NCBI GenBank assembly: GCA_934546745.1
Contig: CAKTDV010000005.1
Coordinates: forward strand, 95,148 to 159,147
Source: an uncultured Desulfovibrio sp.
GTDB lineage: Bacteria > Desulfobacterota > Desulfovibrionia > Desulfovibrionales > Desulfovibrionaceae
Direction of reading: 5' to 3'
Length of the DNA stretch: 64,000 nucleotides
Numbering within the stretch: the stretch's first letter is position 1; every line of letters starts with the position of its first letter. Made by a program: the position numbers and the translations under genes. The notes beneath the pieces are model-generated. The model saw only the letters and a program-made list of their open reading frames with translations, was not told the origin of the DNA and did no database searches. Shown in pieces: positions 33,949 through 41,767 of this stretch.

Positions 33949-33975
33949 AAGAGAAAGGAGGTGGCTGAAACGACG

Positions 33976-34863
33976 CTAGCGGCCGCCGCACAGCACGTAC
34001 AGACGGCTTGCCAGCGCCTCGATGACGCGGGCGGGGGTGACGGCCTGCCGCAGGGCTTCCAGCGCCTCGTCGCACCACGCGGCGCACGAGGCCAGCGCGG
34101 GCGCGGACATGGGAGACAACGCGCTGTCCAGCGGCGTGGCGGGATCGGCAAGGCCGGAAAGGACGCGGGCCAGCGCCTTCTGGCAGGACAGGACGATCTG
34201 TTGCGCCAGTTCCGCATCAAGGGCGTTCCTGGCGCCTGTCTTTTCAAACAGACCGCGCCCCGTCTGGAGAAAGAGGCCGAAACTGTCCTCCCATTCGGCG
34301 GGCGCGGCATTGCGCTCCAGCGGTTCAGGCCACGGCAGCGTCAGGCAGAGGGCGCGGGAAACAAGGGTCGGCAGAAGCTGTTCCCGTTGCGGGGCCAGCA
34401 ACACAAAGACATTGTGGGGAGAGGGTTCTTCCAGCGCCTTCAACAACGCGTTGGCCGACGCCGCCCTCTGGCCGGTCAACCCCGCCAGCACAACGACGCG
34501 GCGGCCCTCGCCATGAGGCGCGTCGCGCAGGGTCCGCCTGAGATCCCGCAGATTGTCCATGGACAGGGCGCGCACAGGGCCGGGGTTCTCCTCATCATCC
34601 CTGTTGCTGATACGCCCGTCGTAGAGCGGAACATCCCGGTGTTCCCTGGCGGCAATCTGGCGGCAATCGGGACACACGAGACACGGATCGCCGCCGCGCA
34701 GGGCCTGGGGGCACTGGCAGCAGGCCGCCCAGTAGAGGGCCATATCCAGCCGCTGCGCCTCAACGCCGCCTTCCAGCAGCAGCACCTGCGGCGGCTTCCG
34801 GGCCAGACGGCGCAAGAGCGCCTTCAGCGGCGCGCAGTCCTGGGAATCAAGCGATGCGAACAC
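33976..34863 (-). CDS. holB: DNA polymerase III subunit delta' (clamp loader)
   Basis: Clamp-loader delta' subunit of 295 residues. The P-loop position is degenerate (LLLEGGVEAQRLDMA), as in non-hydrolysing delta'. A zinc-type cluster CPQALRGGDPCLVCPDC and the sensor region AASANALLKALEEPSPHNVFVLLA (SRC-like TLVSRAL) are conserved. The GTG at 34863 is preferred because GGAGGAGG lies 8-9 nt upstream; a GTG 30 bp further out lacks such a site. It lies downstream of purA on the same strand, separated by a hairpin. Confidence 0.85.
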   Translation of the reverse strand: MFASLDSQDCAPLKALLRRLARKPPQVLLLEGGVEAQRLDMALYWAACCQCPQALRGGDPCLVCPDCRQIAAREHRDVPLYDGRISNRDDEENPGPVRALSMDNLRDLRRTLRDAPHGEGRRVVVLAGLTGQRAASANALLKALEEPSPHNVFVLLAPQREQLLPTLVSRALCLTLPWPEPLERNAAPAEWEDSFGLFLQTGRGLFEKTGARNALDAELAQQIVLSCQKALARVLSGLADPATPLDSALSPMSAPALASCAAWCDEALEALRQAVTPARVIEALASRLYVLCGGR

Positions 34864-34915
34864 GGCACCCCGCCTCCTCCCCCGCGCCCGCACGGCGCGT
34901 GCCGGAAACGGCGCG

Positions 34916-34957
34916 GAGAGGCGGGAGAAAGGGGAAAACGCCCCTCCTCCCGCTCTG
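34916..34957 (-). terminator. Imperfect hairpin between purA and holB
   Basis: Interrupted inverted repeat AGAGGCGGGAG..GGGG AAAA CCCC..CTCCCGCTCT in the 113-bp purA-holB gap. A candidate terminator or attenuator for purA; no clear T-tract. Confidence 0.35.
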
Positions 34958-34976
34958 GCAACGGTTACGGACGCCG

Positions 34977-36254
34977 CTAACGCACAATGGTCTGCCCGCG
35001 ATCCGCGCCCACGGAAACAATGGACACAGGCACGCCGGCAAGCTCCTCGATGCGGCGGACATAGGCACGAACCGTGGCTGGCAGGGATTCCATGTCCGTG
35101 CAGCCGGAAATGTCCTCCTCGAAGCCGGGCAGGGTTTCATACACAGGCGTCACGCGGGCCAGATCACCCTCTCCCTGCGGCGGATACTCCAGCCGCTTCC
35201 CATCCAGTTCATAGGCCACGCAGATTTTGAGCTCCGGCAGGTTCTGGAGCACGTCCAGCTTGGTCAGCGCCATGTCCGTCAGGCTGCACAGGCGCGCGGT
35301 CTCGCGCAGAATGACCATGTCCAGCCAGCCACAGCGGCGCGGGCGGCCGGTGGTGGCGCCGAACTCGTGTCCGTTGGTCCGCAGGTAGCTGCCGGTGTCG
35401 TCTTCCAGCTCCGTCGGAAACGGGCCGGATCCCACGCGGGTGGTATAGGCCTTGACGATGCCGAGGATGCGATCCAGCGACCGCGGCCCCACGCCCGCGC
35501 CCGCGGCGGCGTTCCCCGCCACGGTGTTGGAGGACGTGACAAAAGGATAGGTGCCGTGATCAATATCCAGATGAATGCCCTGCGCGCCCTCAAAAAGAAC
35601 GTTCCGGCCCTTGTCCCCGGCCTCCTGCACCACGGCGGAGACATCCGTCAGATAGGGCGTGAGACGCGGCGCAATGGCAAGAAGGTGATCGCAGACCTCT
35701 TCCGCGTCCACCACATCATAGTTGTAGAGCTCTCGCAGGAGCACGTTTTTTTCCTGGAGGGCGTGACGAATCTTGGCGCGCGCCAGATCGGGCTGGAGCA
35801 AATCGCCCGCGCGAAGGCCCACACGGGCGGCCTTGTCCTCATAGCAGGGACCGATGCCGCGCCCTGTGGTTCCGATCTTCTTACCCGCGCGCCTGGCCTC
35901 GCGGGCCTTGTCGAGCGTCTTGTGGTAGGGCAGGATCAGATGGGCCTTGGGGCTGATGCCGAGCCGCCGGGGAGAAACGTCCACGCCCTGGGCCGCCAGC
36001 GCGTCCACTTCCTCAAGAAAGACGTCCGGATCCAGCACGACGCCGTTGCCGATAAGGCAACGCTTGCCCTCATGCAGAATGCCGGAGGGAATGAGATGCA
36101 GGATGGTCTCCCTGCCGTTGACCTTGATGGTGTGACCGGCATTGTTGCCGCCCTGGAAGCGCACGACCACCTGGGATTGCGCGCTCAGCATATCCACTAT
36201 CTTGCCCTTGCCCTCATCGCCCCACTGGGCGCCGATGATGACCGTGTTCGCCAT
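34977..36254 (-). CDS. purA: Adenylosuccinate synthetase
   Basis: Catalyses IMP + Asp + GTP to adenylosuccinate in AMP synthesis. At 425 residues it has the normal length. The N-terminal MANTVIIGAQWGDEGKGKIVD contains the catalytic Asp and P-loop. NAGHTI, GTTGRGIGPCYEDKAARVG, FEGAQGIHLDIDHGTYPFVTSSN and RPRRCGWLD follow in canonical order. AGGTG lies upstream of the ATG. A 239-bp gap before the next gene (36494) contains nothing I recognise beyond probable promoters. Confidence 0.97.
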   Translation of the reverse strand: MANTVIIGAQWGDEGKGKIVDMLSAQSQVVVRFQGGNNAGHTIKVNGRETILHLIPSGILHEGKRCLIGNGVVLDPDVFLEEVDALAAQGVDVSPRRLGISPKAHLILPYHKTLDKAREARRAGKKIGTTGRGIGPCYEDKAARVGLRAGDLLQPDLARAKIRHALQEKNVLLRELYNYDVVDAEEVCDHLLAIAPRLTPYLTDVSAVVQEAGDKGRNVLFEGAQGIHLDIDHGTYPFVTSSNTVAGNAAAGAGVGPRSLDRILGIVKAYTTRVGSGPFPTELEDDTGSYLRTNGHEFGATTGRPRRCGWLDMVILRETARLCSLTDMALTKLDVLQNLPELKICVAYELDGKRLEYPPQGEGDLARVTPVYETLPGFEEDISGCTDMESLPATVRAYVRRIEELAGVPVSIVSVGADRGQTIVR

Positions 36255-36493
36255 TGTTTCACCTGCTCCGCCGCCCCACCGGGGCGGGGAGGCTTCTGGA
36301 TTTGGGAGGCGCGCCGCGCCGCGCCCGGCGCGCGCTCCACCCTATGTTTGCCTACCCCGTAAAGAAGGACAAGTCAAATGCTCTTCGCCGGGCCGCCAGA
36401 GCGGCCACGTCCGGGCACGGGAAAAGACCGCGATTTTCCGCCGTGCGCGGGAGCGTCGCGTTTGGGAACGACACCTTTCAGGCGCGACAGGCG

Positions 36494-36880
36494 CTATGTT
36501 TCCGGCCCGTCTTCGGGGACGGGCGTACTGTCGGAGCTGATCCGGGGACGGAAGGAGAGGACGCGGCATGCGGAGCGCGGCGGTTCCGGTGTTTCCTCCT
36601 CCCCGGCCGGGGGCCGCTCCAGGGAAAAGAAGGGGGCGAGGCTCTCCCCGTCGGGAAGTCCGGCGCGATCCGGGCGGGACTGGCGCGCCCAGTTGTAGTT
36701 GAACAGCTGGTTCTTCCAGCGCTTGGCCTGAATCAGCGAAAAAATCAGCGCCTGTTCCTCCCAGCGCCTGGTCGGTTCAAAATTGCTGACCAGCGCCGCG
36801 TATTTGCTCCAGAGAGACATGAGCGAGGCCTCGTCCAGGGCGTCGAGCTGATGCGCCAGCCGGGCAAGCAGTTTTTCCAT
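36494..36880 (-). CDS. Uncharacterised protein
   Basis: A 128-residue cytoplasmic protein, not recognised. The N-terminal half is helical (MEKLLARLAHQLDALDEASLMSLWSKYAALVSNFEPTRRWEEQALIFSLIQAKRWKNQLFNYNW), the C-terminal half is Pro/Ser/Arg-rich and probably disordered. No signal peptide. The ATG at 36880 is chosen for GAGGAG 6 nt upstream; the longer reading has no ribosome site. Divergent from the AICAR transformylase gene and upstream of purA on the same strand. It may be lineage-specific. Confidence 0.7.
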   Translation of the reverse strand: MEKLLARLAHQLDALDEASLMSLWSKYAALVSNFEPTRRWEEQALIFSLIQAKRWKNQLFNYNWARQSRPDRAGLPDGESLAPFFSLERPPAGEEETPEPPRSACRVLSFRPRISSDSTPVPEDGPET

Positions 36881-37124
36881 GAGTGCTCCTCGCCGTCGCC
36901 ACAGGGACGCGGCGCCGATAATGGTGAACGAACAGAACAGCGGCCTGTACCGCGTCTTCCGCATTTTCCGGAGACGGTACGTTTGTAGGTTTTTGCCCGC
37001 GCCGCGTCAATGACGCCCCGACGGGCCGCGCTGGAATTCCGCGCCGTTTTGAGGTAGGCTGTCCGTCGCTGTTCCGGCGATCTGTCCGCCGTAGCCGATA
37101 CCCCACCCGGAGGAGAAAAACCAC

Positions 37125-38399
37125 ATGGCCGATCTGAAAGACATGTACAGGCAGATGCGGAAGGATGCCTTCCCCGATACCATGACAATTATTCTCGGCG
37201 AGGAAAAGCTGGAATACCGCAAACGCACCTGGGAGCTGGACGGAGAAACCAAGGGCCTGCGCTATGGCGAGAATCCGGATCAGCCGGCGGCGCTCTATGA
37301 GCTGTGCGGCGGCGGCATCACCTGCGGCGGCCTGACCTGGCGCGGCCCGGGGCAGGGCATCGTCTCGGCCCTCACCGAAGGACAGATGATCCAGGCGGGC
37401 AAACATCCCGGCAAGACAAACCTTACGGACGTGGACAACGGAGCCAACATTCTCCAGTATCTTTCCGAACGCCCCGCCGCCATCATCCTCAAGCACAACA
37501 ACCCCTGCGGCGCGGCCTGGGCCGATACCGTGGGCGAGGCGCTGTCCCGCGCCTTCTGGTGCGATCGCATCGCTGCCTTCGGCGGCGCCGTGGTGACCAA
37601 CCGCCCCTTTACCCGCGACGCCGCGGAAACCGTCGCGGCCAACTATTTTGAGGTCGTGGCCGCCCCCGCCTTTGAGGAAGGCGTCGTGGACATCCTCAAA
37701 GGCCGCAGGAACCTGCGGATCATGGAGCTGCCCGGTCTCGGCCGCCTTGAGGAGCTGACCCATTCGGCCTTTCTTGATGTCAAGAGCCTCGCCGACGGCG
37801 GCCTCATCGTCCAGAAATCCTTTGTCAACCGCATTCTGACCAACGCCGACTTCCTCCCCGCCCAGACCACGACCAAGGAAGGGCTCACCGTGGCCACCCG
37901 TGTGCCCACGGCGGCGGAAATGGCCGATCTGCGTTTCGCCTGGGCCGTGGAAGCCGGGGTCACCTCCAATTCCGTCATCTTCGCCCGCGACGGCGCCACC
38001 GTCGCCATCGGCACCGGCGAACAGGATCGCGTGGGCTGCGTGGAGCTGGCCATCCACAAGGCCTATACCAAGTACGCCGATACGCTGGCCTTCCGCGAAC
38101 ACAAGCTCTCCTTCTATGAACTGAAGCAAAAAGCCGCCAACGACGCCGCGCTGCGCGAGGCGCTGGACGGCATCAGCCGCCGCACGGAGGAGGCCCGCGG
38201 CGGCCTGCCCGGCTCCGTACTGGTCTCCGACGGCTTCTTCCCCTTCCGCGACGGCGTGGATACCGCCATTGCCCAGGGCGTGACCGCCATTGCCCAGCCC
38301 GGCGGATCCCTGCGCGACGCCGAAGTCATCATGGCCTGCAACGAAGCCACGCCGCAGGTGGGCATGGTCTTTACCGGCCAGCGCTCCTTCAAGCATTAG
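37125..38399 (+). CDS. Stand-alone AICAR formyltransferase (PurH C-domain)
   Basis: Phosphoribosylaminoimidazolecarboxamide formyltransferase, the penultimate step to IMP, 424 residues. It matches only the C-terminal transformylase domain of bifunctional PurH: LRYGENPDQPAALY, LTDVDNGANILQYL, ILKHNNPCGAAWA (catalytic Lys/His), GTGEQDRVGCVELA, VSDGFFPFRDGVD and AQPGGSLRDAEVI. The IMP cyclohydrolase domain is absent, so that step must be encoded elsewhere. The ATG follows GGAGGAG by about 9 nt. cobB follows 30 bp later, possibly co-transcribed. Confidence 0.9.
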   Translation: MADLKDMYRQMRKDAFPDTMTIILGEEKLEYRKRTWELDGETKGLRYGENPDQPAALYELCGGGITCGGLTWRGPGQGIVSALTEGQMIQAGKHPGKTNLTDVDNGANILQYLSERPAAIILKHNNPCGAAWADTVGEALSRAFWCDRIAAFGGAVVTNRPFTRDAAETVAANYFEVVAAPAFEEGVVDILKGRRNLRIMELPGLGRLEELTHSAFLDVKSLADGGLIVQKSFVNRILTNADFLPAQTTTKEGLTVATRVPTAAEMADLRFAWAVEAGVTSNSVIFARDGATVAIGTGEQDRVGCVELAIHKAYTKYADTLAFREHKLSFYELKQKAANDAALREALDGISRRTEEARGGLPGSVLVSDGFFPFRDGVDTAIAQGVTAIAQPGGSLRDAEVIMACNEATPQVGMVFTGQRSFKH

Positions 38400-38429
38400 C
38401 GCCTGTTGCGTCAGGAGGGGAAACCGACA

Positions 38430-39917
38430 ATGTGCGACGCGCCCACGACACCGCGGGACTGTGCCTGCGCCCGCCTCTGCGTCGCCGCCGTTTCCGGCGG
38501 CGGCGGCAAGACCCTGCTCTCTCTCGGCCTTGCGGGCGCGTTGCGCGAAGCCGGGCGGGAGATCGTCCCCTTCAAGAAAGGGCCGGACTATATCGACGCC
38601 GCGTGGCTCTCGCTGGCGGCGGGACGCCCGGCCCGCAATCTGGATCCCTATTTCCTGCCGCAGGAGGAGCTGCGCCGGCACTTCCTGCTCGGCGTCGCGC
38701 GAACCCGGCGGGAAATCGCGCCCGAAACGCCCACGCTGGCGCTGGTGGAAGGCAACCGCGGCCTCTACGACGGGCTGGATACGCGGGGCTCCCGCTCCAC
38801 CGCCGCGCTTGCCCGCGCCTTGCGCTGTCCCATTGTCCTCACGCTTGACTGCACCAAGATGACACGCACGGCCGCGGCCCTGCTTTCAGGGCTGGCCAGC
38901 TTTGAACCGGACACGCCCCTTGCCGGCGTTGTTCTGAACAGGACGGCCTCCGCCCGCCACGAGAGTATCCTGCGCCGGACCATTGAGGCATATACCGATC
39001 TGACCGTCTTCGGCGCTCTGCCGCGCCTGCGGGAAAACCCCCTGCCGGAACGCCACATGGGCCTCGCCTCGTTCTCCGGCGGCACGCTGACGCCGGAAAC
39101 GGCCCGCGCTCTGCAACGGCTCGCGACGCTGGTTCGCGAGCATGTGGACCTGTCCCGCCTGCTGGAAACCGCCGCGAGCGCGCCCGCCCTGCCGCCGCCC
39201 CCGCCTCCCGCGCCACCTTCCGGGCCGCTTCGCTCAGCCCCAGACGCAGCCGCGCGCCCGCGCATCGGCTATGTGCGCGATGCCGCGCTCTGGTTCTATT
39301 ATGAGGAAAACCTCGAAGCCCTGGAACAGGCCGGCGCGGATCTGCTGCGCCTTTCCCTGCTGGACCCGGCGGACTGGCCGCCCATCGACGGCCTGTATCT
39401 GGGGGGCGGTTTCCCCGAAGACTGGGCGGAAGCGCTTTCGGCCTCCCCGCACGTGCGCCGCCACCTGCCCGCGCTGGCGGCGGCGGGACTGCCCATCTAT
39501 GCCGAGTGCGGCGGCTTCATGATCCTGACGCGGGGCCTGCGCAAGGACGGACGGCGCTGGCCTCTGGCGGGCATCCTCCCCGTCGATGTGGAATTTGACG
39601 ACCGCCCGCAGGGCCTCGGGTACGTGGACGGGATCCTGCGCGCGGAGACACCCTACTTTCCCTTGGGCGCGCGCGTGCGCGGCCATGAGTTTCACTATTC
39701 CCGGTGCGCGCTCCCGCCGGAACCCCTTCCCGCCCCGCCGGAACTGGCCATGCGCCTTGATCGCGGCGTGGGCATGGGGCCCCTCTATCCCCGCCAGGAC
39801 GGCTTCCACAACGGCGCGCTCTGGGCCTCCTATTGCCATATCTTTGCGCCGGCCGTCCCCGGCTGGGCTCCCGCCTTCGCCGCCGCCGCCAGCGCGTTCG
39901 CGCGCGGCGCGTCCTGA
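38430..39917 (+). CDS. cobB: Cobyrinate a,c-diamide synthase
   Basis: ATP- and glutamine-dependent amidase (CobB/CbiA) of cobalamin synthesis, 495 residues. The N-terminal synthetase half has VSGGGGKTLLSLGLAGAL (P-loop variant), FKKGPDYIDAAWL and EGNRGLYDGLD. The C-terminal glutaminase half has GLYLGGGFPEDWAE, then YAECGGFMIL with the nucleophilic Cys, and HEFHYSR. A Pro-rich linker (about 255-275) joins them. The ATG at 38430 lies downstream of AGGAGGGG. It pairs functionally with cbiB at 32860. Confidence 0.93.
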   Translation: MCDAPTTPRDCACARLCVAAVSGGGGKTLLSLGLAGALREAGREIVPFKKGPDYIDAAWLSLAAGRPARNLDPYFLPQEELRRHFLLGVARTRREIAPETPTLALVEGNRGLYDGLDTRGSRSTAALARALRCPIVLTLDCTKMTRTAAALLSGLASFEPDTPLAGVVLNRTASARHESILRRTIEAYTDLTVFGALPRLRENPLPERHMGLASFSGGTLTPETARALQRLATLVREHVDLSRLLETAASAPALPPPPPPAPPSGPLRSAPDAAARPRIGYVRDAALWFYYEENLEALEQAGADLLRLSLLDPADWPPIDGLYLGGGFPEDWAEALSASPHVRRHLPALAAAGLPIYAECGGFMILTRGLRKDGRRWPLAGILPVDVEFDDRPQGLGYVDGILRAETPYFPLGARVRGHEFHYSRCALPPEPLPAPPELAMRLDRGVGMGPLYPRQDGFHNGALWASYCHIFAPAVPGWAPAFAAAASAFARGAS

Positions 39918-39950
39918 GAAAATCACGTTTCCAACGCAGCGCCACGCCCC

Positions 39951-39992
39951 AAAAAGAAGGCCTTCCGCAACCCTGGATAGCGGAAGGCCTTC
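39951..39992 (-). terminator. Intrinsic terminator of the orphan minus-strand unit
   Basis: Perfect 13-bp stem GAAGGCCTTCCGC and complement (39956-39968 with 39980-39992), 11-nt loop, followed on the minus strand by TTTTT (39951-39955). On the plus strand there is no T-tract, so it terminates transcription coming from about 40290, not cobB. Confidence 0.75.
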
Positions 39993-40290
39993 ATCCCCGT
40001 CAGAGGGCACAGGCAGGGCGGGACATATCGTGCGATACGCATTCCCCTCTTCCCGTCCCGCATGGTCTGCGGGAAGGAGTGCGACCTGATCCGTCGCTTC
40101 CTGCCGATGGAGGGCCACAACGGCTTGCGGCAAGAGTGACGAGAGAGAGACTGGCGCGAAGAGCGACGCGATCGAGATCAACATTCCCACAACCAAAGGC
40201 GTACCGCGGGCCCATGCCCACGCGGCGGAACAGGCGCGGCTTCCCCCTCCCTTGGCGGATATGCGCATGTCCTCCGTTTCCCCCTTGATT
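39951..40290 (-). ncRNA. Orphan ~340-nt transcript, sRNA or small-protein mRNA
   Basis: Minus-strand stretch bounded by a good promoter (40301-40327) and an intrinsic terminator, in a 453-bp gap between cobB and the TPR gene. It matches none of 6S, tmRNA, SRP or RNase P RNA by their recognisable cores. An ATG at 40268 (GGAGG only 2 nt away) opens a frame with a hydrophobic stretch (LVVGMLISIASLFAPVSL, about residues 24-41), but it has no stop before the terminator. A second frame from 40221 gives 73 codons ending before the hairpin. Coding status is unresolved. Confidence 0.45.
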
Positions 40291-40300
40291 GAATTGAATT

Positions 40301-40336
40301 CTTATAAACTCAATATATAAATGTCAAGCTCAATAT
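40301..40336 (-). promoter_or_regulatory. Promoter with ATATTGAG direct repeats
   Basis: Minus-strand TTGACA (40322-40327) with TAAGAA (40299-40304) at 17-bp spacing or TATAAG (40301-40306) at 15 bp. Two copies of ATATTGAG (40309-40316 and 40329-40336) are exactly 20 bp apart on the same face of the helix, flanking the -35 box. They are likely regulator half-sites. Confidence 0.55.
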
Positions 40337-40370
40337 GCCGCAACGCCGCAAAAAATTTCAGGGCAGGCCG

Positions 40371-41183
40371 TCACCGCGCGCCGTCTTCCAGAAGTTTTTC
40401 CCGGCAGACCTTCAGATTTGCACGGTAGGCTTCGGCAAGTTCCGATTCTCCAAGGCCGATTTTTTCGTACATGCTCACGGCCTGTTCCAGCGTCTCCCCG
40501 GCTTCCCGCCACGCGCCGCCGGAGGCAAGCGCCACGCCCAGATTGCCAAGGGAAAAGGCCGTGTCCTCGTGATCGCCCAGCAGACGGGCGCGCAACGCCG
40601 CCGCCTGCCTGTGCAGGGCGATGCCTTCGGCAAGGTTGCCGCTTTCCTCCCTGATACGGCCAAGGTTGTTCAGGCACGTCCCCAGTTCCGGCGGCACAGG
40701 CTCCTGCGCTTCCCATATTTCCTTTGCGCCGCGCAGCAGACGTTCGGCCTCGTCAAAATCGCGCCGCGCGTAATAGGCGGCTGAGAGATGAAGCATGGCT
40801 CCGGCAACAAGGCCGTGATCCTCGCCGCAGGAGGCAATAAGCCCGTCCAGCGCCTGCCGCCCCAGGCTGACGCTTTTGTCCAGATTGTTCAGTGACATAT
40901 AGATGTGGGCCAGATTCTGCATGGCAAGGCATGTCATGGGCGCGCCTTCGCCCTTGGCCCGGCGCATCAGCGTGACGGAAAGCTCCAGCGCTTCCAGCGC
41001 TTCCCTGACCCGCTTCAGCGCGAACAGCACCCGGCCGAGCATATCCTGCGCCAAGGCCGCGCACAGATCGTTGCCTTCTTCCCTGCGCAGCAAATCCCGC
41101 AGCGCCATTTCCGCCCCGGCGGGATGCTCCTTTGCCTGTTCGGCGATATTCTTCAGACGGTGTTGCCAGTCCTGTTGTGCCAT
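40371..41183 (-). CDS. Tetratricopeptide repeat protein
   Basis: A 270-residue cytoplasmic helical-repeat protein for protein-protein interaction. At least four to five TPR/kinesin-light-chain-type units are visible, for example AQDMLGRVLFALKRVREALEALELSVTLMR, AMQNLAHIYMSLNNLDKSVSLGRQALD, AMLHLSAAYYARRDFDEAERLLRGAKEI and CLNNLGRIREESGNLAEGIALHRQAAAL. No signal peptide or catalytic domain. It lies 53 bp downstream of the epimerase gene on the same strand. Partner unknown. Confidence 0.88.
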   Translation of the reverse strand: MAQQDWQHRLKNIAEQAKEHPAGAEMALRDLLRREEGNDLCAALAQDMLGRVLFALKRVREALEALELSVTLMRRAKGEGAPMTCLAMQNLAHIYMSLNNLDKSVSLGRQALDGLIASCGEDHGLVAGAMLHLSAAYYARRDFDEAERLLRGAKEIWEAQEPVPPELGTCLNNLGRIREESGNLAEGIALHRQAAALRARLLGDHEDTAFSLGNLGVALASGGAWREAGETLEQAVSMYEKIGLGESELAEAYRANLKVCREKLLEDGAR

Positions 41184-41236
41184 AGTGAGGATTCCTTCTG
41201 TCGCGGTTGTTTCCCGGCGGCGCGCTCCTTCCTCCG

Positions 41237-41767
41237 TTATTCCCAGGCGTAGGGAATTTCCGGGGAATCAAGGGGGAGCCGCTGGCCTTCTTCGGGATCA
41301 TGGGGAATGTCGGCGCCGTTGCAGAGAAGGGCGGGCGCGTTGTCAAGGCTGCCAAAGGCGTACCAGACGCCCACGGGCACGCGCAGAAGCGCATAGTTGC
41401 CGGGCCTGCCGAGAAGCACGCGGCAGCCCGCGCCACAGGTCGGAGAATTGGAGCGGCCGTCGTAGAGGGCAAGGCGCATGCGTCCGAATGGCACTGCGAA
41501 AAACTGGGTCTGCCGGACATGCCGCTTCCAGCCCTTGACGGTACAGGCCGCGACTTCGGAAAAGTAGACCTCGCCCACGCGCAGCGCCCTGGCGTCGCGG
41601 GGGCTTGCGCCGGCATCAGGACGCAGCGGATTGCCGGGGCGCAGAAAATGCAGCACCGGGCCGCCCTCGGCTTCCCGCACGGCCAGGGGCTGAAGGCAGG
41701 CCCCCGCCACAGGCAGGGGGAGGCAGCCTTCCGGCACGGCGGGGATGGGCCAGTCTAGACCGCCCAT
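41237..41767 (-). CDS. dTDP-4-dehydrorhamnose 3,5-epimerase-like cupin
   Basis: A 176-residue RmlC-type cupin. The core reads VGEVYFSEVAACTVKGWKRH, FFAVPFGRMRLALYDGRS and LRVPVGVWYAFGSLDNAPALLCNGADIPHDPEE, the pattern of sugar-nucleotide 3,5-epimerases. The usual HxH near the active site appears here as GWKRH. It starts 13 bp inside the end of the CDP-glucose 4,6-dehydratase gene, so the pair probably makes a modified deoxyhexose for a surface glycan. The ribosome site is weak, consistent with coupling. Confidence 0.8.
   Translation of the reverse strand: MGGLDWPIPAVPEGCLPLPVAGACLQPLAVREAEGGPVLHFLRPGNPLRPDAGASPRDARALRVGEVYFSEVAACTVKGWKRHVRQTQFFAVPFGRMRLALYDGRSNSPTCGAGCRVLLGRPGNYALLRVPVGVWYAFGSLDNAPALLCNGADIPHDPEEGQRLPLDSPEIPYAWE

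Noticed and set aside
36255..36493. Possible tRNA or small RNA between purA and the unknown gene
   Set aside because: No cloverleaf arms or T-loop motif could be assembled.
38300..38430. Cobalamin riboswitch near cobB (and cbiB at 32860)
   Set aside because: Both genes start within 30 bp of, or overlap, the previous gene, leaving no room for a riboswitch.
39234..40268. Long minus-strand frame from 40268 into cobB antisense
   Set aside because: Most of it is a shadow of cobB and it runs through an intrinsic terminator; only the first part is considered with the orphan transcript.
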